Part shown: one piece after another, positions 36,869-50,700 of the stretch
Layout: every line of letters begins with the position of its first letter
Numbering within the stretch: position 1 is the stretch's first letter
Assembly: GCF_904848185.1 (NCBI RefSeq)
Contig: NC_051047.1
Span: 30,236,449-30,300,448 of the forward strand
Source: Acanthopagrus latus
Taxonomy: Eukaryota > Chordata > Actinopteri > Spariformes > Sparidae
DNA length: 64,000 nt
Reading direction: 5' to 3'
Translations under genes and position numbers: made by a program
Notes under the pieces: generated by a model
What the model saw: only the letters and a program-made list of their open reading frames with translations
Told to the model about the DNA's origin: nothing
Databases searched by the model: none

Positions 36869-37869
36869 CTGCTGTCAGCTGACCGCGCTGCCTCGCTGTG
36901 ATTGGCTTAGTTTGTTTTCATATACGTCATCGGCACGTTAACTGTTAACGGTTCATTAAATATAGAGGTTTAATGTTTTTACCTCTTTATTTTGTATAGT
37001 TTATGAATAAACGTGTATTTTAACCTTTGTCACCTGAATGTTCTTAATAAAGATAAATAATAATGATAAATATGTAAATAAAACACTCACCCTGCTCAGT
37101 TTTCACCCCCCCCCATTTCTTCACATATATATATATATAATTTATATTTATTCAAGTTAACCTTTTCATTCATTAATTATATAATATGATTGAAGCTGTG
37201 TGTTGAATGTTTGTTTTAACTCCTAACTGCCTGCAAATAACTGTCACCATCATGGAAACCAAAAGGGTTTGAGCTTGAGCAGGTTGAGCCTCCTCACCTG
37301 ACAGGACAGGTGGGTGGAGATGTGACAGATGTTTCTCCTGTTCGCCAGGTGGAGGCGCTCAGTATTAATTCAGTATAACACCTAAAGTCAGTTTGTCTCC
37401 TCTGGACTGAGGTCGTGGTCTGAGTGTGTGGGGTGTCTGTGGTTAGCAGACAGAGGAACAAACACATGATGTCAGTGAGCTCATATCTGTAACTTTCCAC
37501 CCCATTCAAACATTCTCACAGAATAATATGTTGTTTGTTTGTAAAGTTCTCATCCTGTTAGTTAAAATGTCCCGAACCATCCAGAGGGCAGGAACATAGA
37601 ACTGACAGAGGAGATGAACCCACACAGTGTTTCATCACATGTTACTCTTCATGTGGAAAATATATTTATATTAAACTCCATCAACCGTTTGAGAGTTCAA
37701 CTGGAGCTGGTTTCACAGACCGGATACTCAAATAATGAGACTCGCTGTCTGCTTCTGTTTTTCTTCAAACCTCTCCAAAAGCTCACTTTTAATAAAGTTT
37801 CTATTAAAACACAAATAAAGAAGTAAAGTAGAAATAGAAGAAAGTAGAATCAGATGTTTCACAGACTTT

Positions 37870-37873
<4 letters not shown>

Positions 37874-37935
<62 letters not shown>
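37874..37935. repeat. (TG)n microsatellite
   Basis: About 62 bases of TG. Confidence 0.95.
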
Positions 37936-37939
<4 letters not shown>

Positions 37940-38574
37940 GCATGACAGTAAACACAGTGGGAGGAAAGAAAAGGCACAAAACAGTCCAGTCAGAGTCATA
38001 AATAGAAAATAGAAAATCTATAAAGTGCTGCAAACCTCCATCTGCCAGCTGTGGGAGGTTATTATGTAAGTCCCATTTTAGGCATATTTAAGACATGTTT
38101 ATGTCATAACACCATCCTACCTGACTGAGCAGGTCCAGCAGGAGGCGCTCAGCTCTGGTCCCTGCTGGTTTCCATGGGAACCCCTCAGTGATGTGGAGCA
38201 TCTGAGGATGGAGGTGTTGGGCAGCAGAGGAGTGAGTGGGGATGCTGGATCCCCTCACACCTGCCCCTCTGTGAACCATCAGGTCACCTGCTCAGGTGAG
38301 ACAGTGGAGGTTAGCTCCATGTTACCTGCAGTAAATCTCTCCACTGAAGCTTGCTGCTGTAGAATGTAACTTTCAGACGAAGGAGCAGCTCAGGACTCTC
38401 TGACTCCAACCTGAAGCACAGCAGAGACAGTTTGTAGAAACAATTAGAGCTTTAACACAGCCTCCATCAGTCCTGCTGCTGACGTCATGAGCTGAGGTTG
38501 CGTCTGAGATTTAACCCTAAATGTGGACAGTTTACAGTGTGAGGATGACGTCAGCACAGGGAACACCTGAAGAT

Positions 38575-39365
38575 GTATGGCTGCATCTGAAAGTCCACGC
38601 TAGCGTTCAACTGAGTACACCAAAACAGTATGTCAGATTTTTTAGTATGTTGAAACCTTCGTATGAACCCAATAGTACGTGAGGTGCATACTGTTTCTGG
38701 TAAATCTATATTTTTTAAAACATTTTTTGGCCTTTTTGACAGGAGAGCTGAAGAGTGTGACAGGAAGCAGGGTAAGAGAGGCGCAGCAGAGGGACCCGGG
38801 CCGGGAGTCGAACCCGGGTCTGCTGCAGAAAGCACATGGGTCGCACGCGCTACCAACCAAGCTAAGCAGCACCTCTGTTTCTGGTCGATATTGAAGTATG
38901 CAAGTACTGGACACTGCGCCGGCATAAATATCCCACAATGCAATGCAGCAGTGATGACAACAACAACACAACAGACAATGGCAGACAGCGACCAATGCAG
39001 CTCTGGTGTAATGTCTAACGTTATAATGCTTCAATTTAAGTTTCTAACAGTAGCTGTTTAATTAACGTTAGCTCCTTAGTTATCTCAGTTAACATTACAA
39101 CCACAACAGTGTGTCATCATAAGTGAAACCTTATACTTACACAGATATTATTGTAGATTGCCAGTAGAGGTGAGGTTGGCACGGGTTACCACGGTTACAC
39201 ATCTCCAATTCAACCGGCAGGAGGGTCTCAGGAAGTGCGTCACTTCTGTGCTAAACAGCACGTCTGAAAAGATGTATACTGCTGTTATTCACTCAAAAGT
39301 ATGTTGAAGGATAGTACACACATTGAGTATGTAGTGTATAGTATGGAATTTCAGACGCAACCATA
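38575..39365. mobile_element. MITE with 'tatggytgcrtctgaaa' inverted ends
   Basis: The left end (tatggctgcatctgaaa) and the reverse complement of the right end (tatggttgcgtctgaaa) agree at all but two positions. Both ends continue into 'gtatgt/agtatg'-rich subterminal sequence. A tRNA-SINE is nested inside at 38731-38876. The 16-bp minisatellite starts at its right end. Confidence 0.6.
38731..38876 (-). mobile_element. tRNA-derived SINE, minus orientation
   Basis: Read on the minus strand it has an A-box-like TTAGCTTGGTTGGTAGCG and a B-box-like GGGTTCGACTCC, then a body ending 'cactcttcagctctcctgtc'. A second copy on the plus strand is at 45458-45613. Confidence 0.75.
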
Positions 39366-39690
39366 CGATACGTCAACGAAACGATACATCAACAATACGA
39401 TACGTCAACAATACGATACGTCAACGATATGATACGTCAACGAAACGATACATCAACAATACGATACGTCAACGATACGATACGTCAACGATACGATACG
39501 TCAACGAAACGATACGTCAACGATACGATACGTCAACGATACGATACGTCAACAATACGATACGTCAACAATACGATACGTCAACGAAACGATACGTCAA
39601 CGAAACGATACGTCAACCATACGATACGTCAACCATACGATACGTCAACAATACGATATGTCAACGATACGATACGATACGATACAGCAA
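39363..39690. repeat. 16-bp minisatellite
   Basis: About 20 copies of atacgatacgtcaacg with A/G/C at the last position and a few T substitutions. It begins where the MITE's terminal repeat ends. Confidence 0.9.
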
Positions 39691-39792
39691 CGTTGCCGCC
39701 ATATTGGATTTGGCAGTTCCGCCCCGTGAAGCAAGACAAGTCAGTGTAGTGAAGCTTCTTCGACGTAGGGCTGTAAGTTAATGTCTCATTTA

Positions 39793-39945
39793 CACACTCA
39801 CTTATGTCTATGTCTATGTGTATGTATATATCTATGTTTATGTCTATGTCTATGTGTATGTATATATCTATGTTTATGTCTATGTCTATGTGTATGTATA
39901 TATCTATGTTTATGTCTATGTCTATGTGTATGTATATGTCTATGC
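39793..39945. repeat. 36-bp minisatellite of TATG-rich units
   Basis: About four copies of a 36-bp unit built from smaller 'tctatg/tttatg/tgtatg' hexamers. Confidence 0.85.
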
Positions 39946-41664
39946 CTGAAGGTACCTGAGGTCAGCAGGTGAGTCCAGCTGACCTGACTCCAGTTAGCTT
40001 TGTTAGCTCTGATAGCTTTGCAGTGCTTTGCATTTAGTTTTATAATAACAGATTAACTGAACTTGTATTTTATGTTTAAATTCTATTGTATACACCTCCA
40101 GAAGGAGACAGGTGTGCAGGTGTCCTGTCCAGGTAACAGAGGAACAGATGGCCAGCCAGTTAGATTATTGATACTGTAATATGTGAGTTACATTGTGACA
40201 AACACAGAGACAGAGTGTAGGAAACAGATAAGATGAAACCAGGTGTGACGCATCTGTGAGGAAACACCTGTGGTTCATTCATGTCATGACGACACAGGAC
40301 GTGTTCACTCTGCGCCGCCGTCCTCTTAACGTTCCATTCAAAACTCTCAGTCCAGATAAAAGACAAAGCATTCTGTAAAATCAGTTATATACAAAAGCAC
40401 AATAAAAGTTGATATTCATGTCAGTGGTAGAAACAGCTGACTGAGCCGGGCTGTACTGAACCTGTTCGGTAAAACCAGGATGAGGATTTAATTTCAGAAG
40501 CATTAAGTCAGCAAAGGAATGAATAAAAACATTTTCTCAGTTACAGTGTTCAGGACTAGAAGACCCGGTTCAGACCTCAGCCTTCACCACCTCAGGGATG
40601 ATCTGGATCACAGACTGACTCAGACCTGATCAGACTTGTGATGATGACTGATGGGACCGGAGCTGTGCAGGACCGACTGAAGAAGAGCAGAGGCTGTTGG
40701 CAGCATGATGACCAACATGGTGTGAGAAGCTGGAGCACAGGCAGACAGACAGACAGGTGAGTGTTTATTCAACCCTACACCAGGTAAATAACCTGTGTAC
40801 CTGCCTGTCCGTGTGTCCGCCCGCTGGTATTGGAAACTAACATGTTCAGTGTCTCTTTATCCGTCTGTGTCTTTGTTTTTGTACTGAACAACTGAAAACA
40901 GACAAACATCAGATGGACGATGAATAAATTGTTTAAAACAATAATCACTTAGATGAAGATGAGGCCAAATACAACCCAATAACATGGAGAGTTTATATAG
41001 AAATAAAATGTATGAGGATTAAAGTTAATATCTGATTCACAAGGCTGAAAAATTCACAATTCAAAGTTGAGTTGAGCCTTCAAAGATCCGTCAGCTGTTG
41101 ACTTAAAGAACAACAGTCAAATCAAATGATACTGACTCGTGTGTGTCCACAGGAGCAGCAGTGGATGTGACTGACTGTAGAAAACATCACAGGCAGTGAA
41201 GAAACACTGCCGCCTGCAAAATGATGGGTGAAGCTGCTGGTCAGATCTCAGTCTGAGACACTGGAACCTGAACGACGCTCTGAGTCTCTCAGCCTGGTCT
41301 CTGAGCCTCCCGCCCTCAGCGCGGTTAGGGTTACCTTCACTTGCAGCCAGCGTCATTGCCATATAAAGACAAAATGCTTTCATTCCTGTTTCTGAAGTGT
41401 TGCGTGTCACTTCCTTCCTTGTAGATTTGAATAGATGCGTTGTCGCCCTGATCAGTGCCGACTCAGTGCTGCCTGTGGAGAAGTGAGCAGACGGACGAGC
41501 CGAGGAACAGACGAGGAACAGACGGACAGACCAACACTCCTCCGAACACCTGCAGCCTCCTGCTCACCTCTCAGGTAACTCACAGATCAGGAGTTTCCTC
41601 CTCCACGCAGGTGTTCCTGAAGGCATCGCTGTGGGATGAGACACACCTGAGTGGAGGGCTTTAT

Positions 41665-41700
<36 letters not shown>

Positions 41701-43512
41701 TGTGTCATGATGTTGCATTTATCCCTTCAATCTCTACATTTAAATGATCCGGTCCGTGTTCGCTGACGACTCTGCTGCTGTGCTCGTTGATCGTCCGATA
41801 CAAACACAAAGAACATCACAGACTTGTAACTGTGCATTGGTGATAGTGTAACTTTGTGCGTGTTTGACAGAAGTAATGAAAAGGTTGTAGACTGAAGGTG
41901 GAGATGAGGTGGAGGCAGAGAGGCCTGCAGGAGAGGAAGGAGAAGTTAAACCTCTGCAGCGAGCTCAACAGGAAGTTTGTGGTCAGCTTCACTTCAACTG
42001 CAGAAAATCCCTCCGAGGCCGCGAGCAGAAACTGATGCGCTTCTGGTACTTTATTAGTTCTGGTACTTTATTTCTTCTGGTTCTTTATTTCTTCTGGTTC
42101 TTTATCAGTTCTGGTTCTTCATCAGTTCTGGTACTTGTGATGCCTGCTGCTGTGGAGGTGTGGGGAGATGCTGGTGCACGTGGTCGACAGGCTGGCGAGG
42201 CCGAGTCCACGCTGCTCCGATGATTCATAGTCACATGATCTTCAGTCACACAAAGACTAATATGGAAGTTCACTGACAACCTGTTGTGCAAAGTAACTAA
42301 GTACATTTACTCAAGTAGTGAACACAATAGAAAACCTTTTAGTTCTGCTTCAGGATTTCTGCACATTTATACATTATTTTACCTTTGTGTTTGTTTCTTC
42401 TGTCATGTTTCTGATTTGTTTTCATTCCTCAAATGTTCGTGAATATTTGGTCCTTGCTAATCCATCATCAATGCACCAATATGCAAATATCCATAACTAA
42501 TGTTGATCTGTTTAATTGGCAGGATAATCAATGATGAAGTGAATGATTAGCTGCAGCTATAATGGAATATTTAACTGAAGTCACATCACTTTATTTATTC
42601 TGTTTCCCGTCGTCTTTGGTGCTGGAAGGTTTGTCATGAAGTGAATTCATGTTTGACAGTTTATTAAAACGTGCTTCTGCTCTCAGCTCGGTGAGATCGA
42701 CTGTCAGCGGTGATCAGTATGTGCTGTGTTATCAGTATGTTATGTTCCTCTGTAGCTGTTGGTCGTGATGCGTTTAAGGACCCGTCCTGCATCTGTAACA
42801 TCACATTTCACTCAAGTCAGCTCAGAATGTCTGGTTAAACTCAGTTTAGTCTCGAGGCTGAGTTTCATTTGTGCTTCTGTCACCTGCTGCAGGACTCTTT
42901 AATCATCTATATCTATATCTATACATATATGTATATAAAATGTCAGAGAGATTCTCGCTTCTTCTCTTATTTTATAACTTCGACTGAGCTTTTGATCGTC
43001 CTGATGATGAACGAGAGGACGAGAGTTGAACAACAGATTTATTTGACATGCACACTCACTCAAAGCGTCCAACTCTGATCGACTTGATGTTAAAGATAAA
43101 ATAAATCTGATCAACAGGAGATTCTGAAGTGATTAAATATAAGGTGACTTGTCAGTTTCTGTTTCAGGAATAATGAAGCTGATGTGAGAGAGTTCAGTCC
43201 AAGTCGTCGTCCTGTGATTCACCGTGTTGATACTCCAGTTACATCTGTTTGCTCTGTTTGGTAAATGAGCTACATGCTAACAGCTGAGAATGCTACCTGC
43301 TACCTGCTACCTTCATACATCAGTAGCCGCTGTGCTCGGTGCAGTTATCTCTCAGTCTGAAGATGGTTTCACATGAGTAAATAATGAGCTCGTGCTGCAT
43401 CAGGAGGAACTGAAGTCACTGGTTGTTGTTCCTGAGGTCAGTTACAGACGAGCACACAGAGATGTTAGTGGGGAGAAACAGCTTCTACAGCCACAGTCAG
43501 TGTAACGATACA

Positions 43513-43574
43513 GCGTGGCGTGGCGTGGCGTGGCGTGGCGTGTTGTGGCGTGGCGTGGCGTGGCGTGGCGTGGC
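43513..43574. repeat. (GGCGT)n pentanucleotide array
   Basis: About 12 copies with one GTTGT interruption. Confidence 0.9.
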
Positions 43575-43685
43575 GTCTGGTTTGTTGGAGCTGCAGGAAG
43601 TTGAATCAGTCCTGAGAGGATGAAATCTGAAGTCTTTCTTAACATCCTCTTTCTTGATACTAAGTGTGTGTTCATGTAAACTCTG

Positions 43686-43720
<35 letters not shown>

Positions 43721-44452
43721 AGTGAATCATCAGACTGAAATAAACGAGGCGTCATGTGATCTCAGTGTCTTCTCTCTTCCTCCTCTGAACATGATGCACC
43801 AAGTCAGCTGTCTCTTCTGCTCTGATGTCTCCATTTGGATCAATAAGTATTAATTGGGGCTCACTGACCTTTTGTTGAACATCAGCTGTGAGTGTGAACC
43901 AGAGGCTGGCTGCTCACTCGGCGCCTCTCTGACGCTCAGTCGTTCCACTCCAAAACTTCACCCAGGGAAAAACTGACTTGATGATCTTCAGTTTTCAGTG
44001 ACGTATTCGGCTGCTCAGGTTTAATCTGGAGAGACTGAATCATTTCAGGCTGTTGGAGGTTTTATTCTTTATTTGCACCACAGCAGCTCCTGCTTAGAAA
44101 TGATGAATGATAAAAGTAATGAAGCATCTATTATTGTTGCCCAAGCTCTGGTTCTGCTGCAGCTGGTCCATCAGGACATCAGAGCCGAACAAGTGAAGAG
44201 TTAAATCATTCAGTGTTCTTCCTCTTCGCTGTCCTGCAGCTGATCACAGCTGATCACAGCTGATCACAGCTGATCACACTCAGCAGGAACAGACAAAGAG
44301 GCTGTTCTGTCAGACAGGAAGTGAGCGGCAGCAGAAGAGAGAAGTGTGAACAGTTTGCATCAGTGAGCAGAATCAGGAGGTTTCATCTGCACTTCCTCCT
44401 TCTCTGCTGCTCGCTGAACTCATAGCATGTCATGTCAGTTTCAGGATCCAAC

Positions 44453-47400
44453 ATGGCCGCCCCCGTGACCATCTCTCCAGAGGAAGAGGAGGAGCTGAGA
44501 GAGGCCTTCGCTAAGATTGGTAAGAGCGCTGAGCTGATGTCACTTCCTGTCACTGACGGTCTGACTGTATAAATGATCACTTCTCTCAGTCTGTCTCTCC
44601 ACTGGTCACCTGTTTTATTCAGCTAGCAGAGGTGCAGTGTTAAAGGCTGATCAGAAATCAGAATATTTGAATGTAGATGAACTGAAGGTCGCGGTCCTGA
44701 GGCCAAACTGATCCCAGCTCAGTCTAGGATCAGTTTGGCCCACAGAGTTCAGTAAGAAGAACAGCTTGAGGATGAACCAGGTTTGAATGAAGATAATGGG
44801 CCTCCTGTATGAAAGTCTGGTCCCTGAGTTTGACCTCTGACCTCTCCTCCTCCAGACGTGGACCACAACGGGTTCATCAGTAAGGACGAGCTCAATGAGC
44901 TGTTCAGAGCTGCTAACCTGTCTCTGCCAGGATACCGAGTCAGAGAGATCGTCCAGGAGCTGACCAAGACCAGCAACCAGCTCACCTTCCAGGACTTCAC
45001 TCAGGTGACCACAGGTTCTGTCAGTCAGCTGTTCTGTTGTCCGACCCATCTGTGGCATCAACGCGCTCAGAACTGTTTCTATGTCTCGTTCAGATCGTCC
45101 ACGGGCTGAAGAGCAGCGAGGTGGCCAAGACGTTCAGGAAGGCCATCAATAAGAAGGAGGGAATCTGTAGCGTGGCGGGAACATCGGAGCAGACGGGCAC
45201 CCAGCACTCGTACTCCGGTCTGTTCACCAACATCAGATCTGATCAATCAATCAGTCCATCAGCATCGAGTCATCTGTTGTAATAACCAGCATCAGAAGTT
45301 TTAGCTTTGTTAATATCTGTGGGTCTGTTTGTGAGGCGACTGTACATGTTGTGATGATGATGAGAACTGTAACAATCAGATTGAGTTCTGTGGGTTTGAT
45401 TCCCTCTGAGGTTCTGGGGACAGAACATCTGAGTGGATCAACAGAAGCTCTGAGCGGGCGCCGCTTAGCTCGGTTGGTAGCGTGCGACCCATGTGCCGAG
45501 GCTCTGCAGCGGACCCGGGTTGGACTCTCGGCCCGGGTCCCTCTGCTGCGTGTCACTCCCCCTCTCTTACCCTGTTTCCCGTCACACTCTTCAGCTGTCC
45601 TGTCAATGAAAGGCTGCAGAATGATGGACTGAACTGTAACAGGTCTGACAGATGTCGGCTGTGGTCTGATGTGTGCTGTCTTCCCCCTGCAGAGGAGGAG
45701 AAGGTGGCCTTTGTGAACTGGATCAATAAAGCTCTGGAGAAGGACGGCGACTGTAAACATGTTCTGCCCATGGATCCTTCCAGCAACGACCTGTTCACCG
45801 GCATGGGAGACGGCATCGTCCTCTGGTACCTTCTGCTTTAAAACTGATCTGTTCACAAGGACGAGCTGCTGACTCGCTCTTTCACTGAGAGTCAGGTTGT
45901 CTTATTATAATACAGCTAGCATGTTAGCCTAGCTTAGCATAAAGACTGCAAAAATCAAGGTCACTCTGATTTACACTGACAGGCGGCCATCGTTCCAGGA
46001 ATAGTTCAACATTTATGAAAATTCTCTTATGTGTTTATTCATCACAGCTCTGGAGTCAGGAGGTAGTTAGCTTAGCTTAGCATAAAGGCTGGAAACAGGT
46101 GGAAACAGCTAGCCTGGTTCTGTGTAATGTCAGCTCAAAGACTGACATGTGATATCTTGTTTAGTTAAGTGAGGTATCTGGATGGCAAAACATTCTGATT
46201 TTTGAGTTTACTTAGTTTAGATTGAATGATGACTGATTGTTTCTCCTCATGTGAGTGAAGCATGCAGACAGAGTGATGCTCACAGCTCCAGGGTCCGAGT
46301 AGTAACTGTGTGAGTGCTACAGGTTAGCAGGCGGCAGGCCATCATAAAGTATTAAACCTGAGGTTGGCCCGCACGCCAGCTGGTGGGAGATGCTTAAAGG
46401 TTTATGTTCCCGTAGAAGAGCAGGGAACCCATTTGGGTCATTTTGGGGACAAGACATGATGTTGAATGCAGCCAGTTAGATGAGTTATGGGGGACACAGG
46501 TCAACTCCTCTTTTAGTCTATTGGATAATTTACCAAAGTGACCAATTAGGAGAAGTGGGTGTGCACTGGAAAAGGGACTCTAAAAACCCTTGCATAGGAA
46601 GAGAAAGTTAGGCGTAGCATTTGGTAGATCTCTTAAGATGGAGGGTTCGAAAGGACCTCTGATAGCGCAGAGGGCAAAGCTGTTTGTCACCTTCGCCACA
46701 GATCTGAGAGCATCAGAATGCGGCCGATTCTGATTGGGGCGCTGGCATCTGTTTCAATAAAGATCGCTCTATCATTCCACCCAGCCTTGCCTCCGCAGAG
46801 TTCTTTTATCAACGTACTACATGCTGACACCTTCGATGAAGAGAGCCCAGAAACCTCAGAAGTATTTTATATTTGCATCAAAATGACAATCTTTGTTCGT
46901 CTCCCTCACATGAAGCTGTACAACTACAAACACAGATGGATGAAATAAACAATATATAACTTGTCAATTAATGAGCTTTACAGTTTCTTACACAGGCCAG
47001 CTGTTTTCTGTCTTTATGCTAAGCTAAATTAACCTTCCGCTGGCTTAAGCTTTAAAGAGTCGAGAGCATCAATCTGAAGATCCTGACTCTGAGGAACAAC
47101 GGAAAAACTGTATTTCCCAAAATGCTGCAGTCTTGTTTGAAGTGATGCCTTCTAACTGTCCAACGTGTCACCTGTCAGTAAGATGATCAACCTGTCGGTG
47201 CCCGACACCATCGACGAGAGAACCATCAACAAGAAGAAGCTCACACCTTTCACCATCCAGGTGAGACTGAAGGAAGTCGGAGGCAGTCGGATGACATCAT
47301 CTGTACATGTCTTTACATCCTGTGTGGTTCTGTCCTCTTCAACAGGAGAACCTGAACCTGGCCCTGAACTCTGCCTCTGCCATCGGCTGCCACGTGGTCA

Positions 47401-47509
47401 ACATCGGGGCGGAAGACCTGAAGGAGGGCCGGCAGCACCTGGTCCTGGGTCTGCTGTGGCAGGTCATCAAGATCGGACTGTTTGCCGACATTGAGCTCAG
47501 CAAGAACGA

Positions 47510-47553
<44 letters not shown>

Positions 47554-47748
47554 TACATCTACATGGACAGAATAATAAGAACACTCGTCTAATACACTGA
47601 CTGTATTCTCAGAAACGACTTTAGATTTTAGAGTCATTCTCTCAGATGAGAAACTCAACACCACTGAAGTCTGAACAGTAACTGTGAAGCTGAAGCTAGA
47701 TTTGTTAGCTTAGCTTAGCTCCAAAAATCCACCAACCAGAAACATTTA

Positions 47749-47787
<39 letters not shown>

Positions 47788-50700
47788 CTCTGGTGGCTCT
47801 GCTGCGTGATGGAGAGTCTCTGGAGGATCTGATGAAACTGTCCCCTGAGGAGCTGCTTCTCCGCTGGGCCAACTATCACCTGGAGGAGGCCGGTGCCGGC
47901 AAGATCAATAACTTCAGCTCTGACATCAAGGTTTGATTATTTCTTCTCTCAGAAGTCGAATCCCTTCAGTCTGTGCTCATGTTTGCGGCTGTTTCTGAAA
48001 CTGTGTGTGTGTTCAGGACTCTAAGGCGTACTACAACCTGCTGAACCAGGTGGCACCTAAAGGAGATGAGGAGGGGATCCCCCCCATCGCCATCGACATG
48101 TCGGGGCTCAGAGTAAGACTCTCGTTAATTATTCAGAGGAGTAATAGCATTTAATATGAACATGTGTTGACGTCCTCCTCGTCTCTCTGCAGGAGAAGGA
48201 GGACCTGAAACGAGCCGAGTGCATGTTGGACCAGGCCGACCGGCTCGGCTGCAGACAGTTCGTCATGCCCACAGACGTCGTCCGCGGCAACCCCAAACTC
48301 AACCTGGCGTTTGTCGCCAACCTGTTCAACAAGTACCCGGCTCTGAAGAAACCTGAGAACCAGGACATCGACTGGAGCTCCATCGAAGGTCCGTCACACC
48401 CCTGAGTAGTTACTCCACTACATGTCAGAGTAGTACTTTTACTCTACAAGCTTCTTCTCAGATTAGATTACTTACAAATACAACAACATAATAATCCTAT
48501 GAAACACTTATAAAGCGGTTGTGAATGCTCCCTGTTGACCAGCTGAAGCCAAATCCGGATTGCTGGCTGTCAAAACTTTGAATAATATCCAGAATATATA
48601 AAAACTGTGAAATAATGTAGGTTTGTTGAAAAACTAAGGCCAAACTGAATTTATTATGATGTATCGATGATTGGGAACATTGGAATATTTGGCTCGAATG
48701 AATGAAAAGATAATAGTTAAATATAGTATAATTAACCTGACTCATTGATAAATCTGTCTCTCTGTGTCAGCTCAGTTGATCTCGGTTGCCATGGTGATGG
48801 TAACCAGTCGGGCTGGGTATCACCAGGTACCTCGTGATGCGATACTATCATGATATTTTTCTCCACAATAACAATAATATCACGATACAGCAATACTGCG
48901 ATAATCGATATATTGCAAGAAATTTCATCCACGATACATCACGAGATCTGTCACTAAAGAAATTCATAATTAATTGAATCAATTTCACAGTCAATCAATG
49001 TCACATGAATGACAGTGGCTGCAGCTGCTCCGATGTCCTTGTGTTATGTAAACGTCTTTAAGAGAAGAATGATACAGAATAATGCCTCGCCAAATTATTT
49101 TCTGTCTGTGCAAATTAACAGAAAATTATATAAAACAAAATGAAAGCAGAAAATTTACATTTCAGTGCGTCTTATCTGTAAATATGGACTCATATCATAT
49201 CAATATGGTGTTGATTGTAGGCTGGCTTACAGAAACGTGGCTATGCATGTTCATTGTGTTGCCCGTGATCTTCACCTTCGCGAGACAGTTCTTGCAGATT
49301 GCGAACTCTTTATCAAGCGTTGTTCTGTTGTCAGTATAGTAAAAGCCGAAGTGGAGACTTTAGACTTACAACGGTGCAACTTTCATGTGTTTTTCTCTGA
49401 TGTTTGTTAATCCTCCGCCTTGCACCATTTTCTTCTCCCTCTTCTTCTTTGTATTTCCTCTCAAAGAGTATTCTACCACAGCACCCACTCTTATTCATGC
49501 TAAGCGCCATCATGTGGAGGCTTGAAGTAGTGACTGTAAATCAAAACTGTAGCAGGTTTTTGTGAAAGAATCTGTTTAGAGCAGCTGTATGTGTGTTGTT
49601 TAACCCTTCAAGCCCCAAGCTAATTTTCTAGGGTTAGGGTGATTCACGAAGTTTGATGTTTAGTTGTTTATTTGAGCAGTGTTTGGGTTATGTTTGGGTC
49701 ATATAAACATGTTTTTTTACACATTGTAGCCCAGCTTCTGCTGTTTAATTTGATATAAAATATGACTATATTCTTTCATCATTAGTGCAGTAGTGGCTCT
49801 GTGGCTGTTCTGCATGTCTTAAGGGTTAGAGTTAGGGTTAAAAACCCCAAGGTCCCCCAACTGGGGGATATTTGGCGCCAGTGTATCGATAACGTACCGC
49901 AAGATGAAATAACGTGATATATCGTAGTAACCAGGTTGGTCCTGGTACCGGACTGTGGGAGTTGATTTAATAGTGATTTCAGCTGAGGCTCTCCTCACAT
50001 TATCATGCTTCTCCCTCCCAAACAGTAACTGCTATCACTCAAGTAGTGATATAGTCAAACTATAAGAGTCTTGTGAGCACTTTTTAAAGTTTTTGTGTGT
50101 GTTTTCAAAAATGTGTCTTGTTTAGCAGTTTAGAAAAGTGGATGTGTTTGTCTGCCTCCAGATATTTTTCCTCTCAGTTTAATGGGACTCAACACGTCAG
50201 TTGGTCGGTGTTCCTGTCAGTAAAATGCACACCGAGCCAAAAGTTTTTGTCCGATTGCCTCCAGAGATCCACTGTAACACCAGCACGAGTGTAACTACAA
50301 GCTGGTGTTTTTATTTTCTGCTGGAGTGTAAATTGTCGACGGGAGTGCGAGTTGAAGACAAGATTTTCTGAATTTTTCAGTTGGCTCCTCCACTCCGGCT
50401 GTAAGTGTTCCACCCCATACACACCACTGCAAAAATCTCAAAGTGGCTGAAAAGTTACTAACGTTTGAACTGCAACTGTGCAAAAAGCTGAATTCAGGGG
50501 AGAAAGTCCTAATCTTTGTGAACGTGTCACAGTTTGAATGGAGTTCAATGAGAATGTATGATGGAGGGAGAAGAATCAAATCAAATCAAACCAGTTTTAT
50601 TTATATAGCCCAAAATCACAATCACATTGCTTTACACTCTGTACAGTGAAAGAGCTGGAAGATCAGTGATTCCTTATTGACTGCCATTATAACTGTGATG

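Larger units (their letters stand above)
36870..44400. other. Intergenic stretch between alg11 and lcp1
   Basis: No coding gene supported. It holds a TG tract (37874-37935), a MITE with a nested SINE (38575-39365), two minisatellites (39363-39945), a TG tract (41671-41702), a GGCGT array (43513-43574) and a CA tract (43690-43718). Untranslated lcp1 5' exons probably lie here. A candidate donor follows 'cctgctcacctctcag' at 41574, but no start site can be chosen. Confidence 0.55.
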
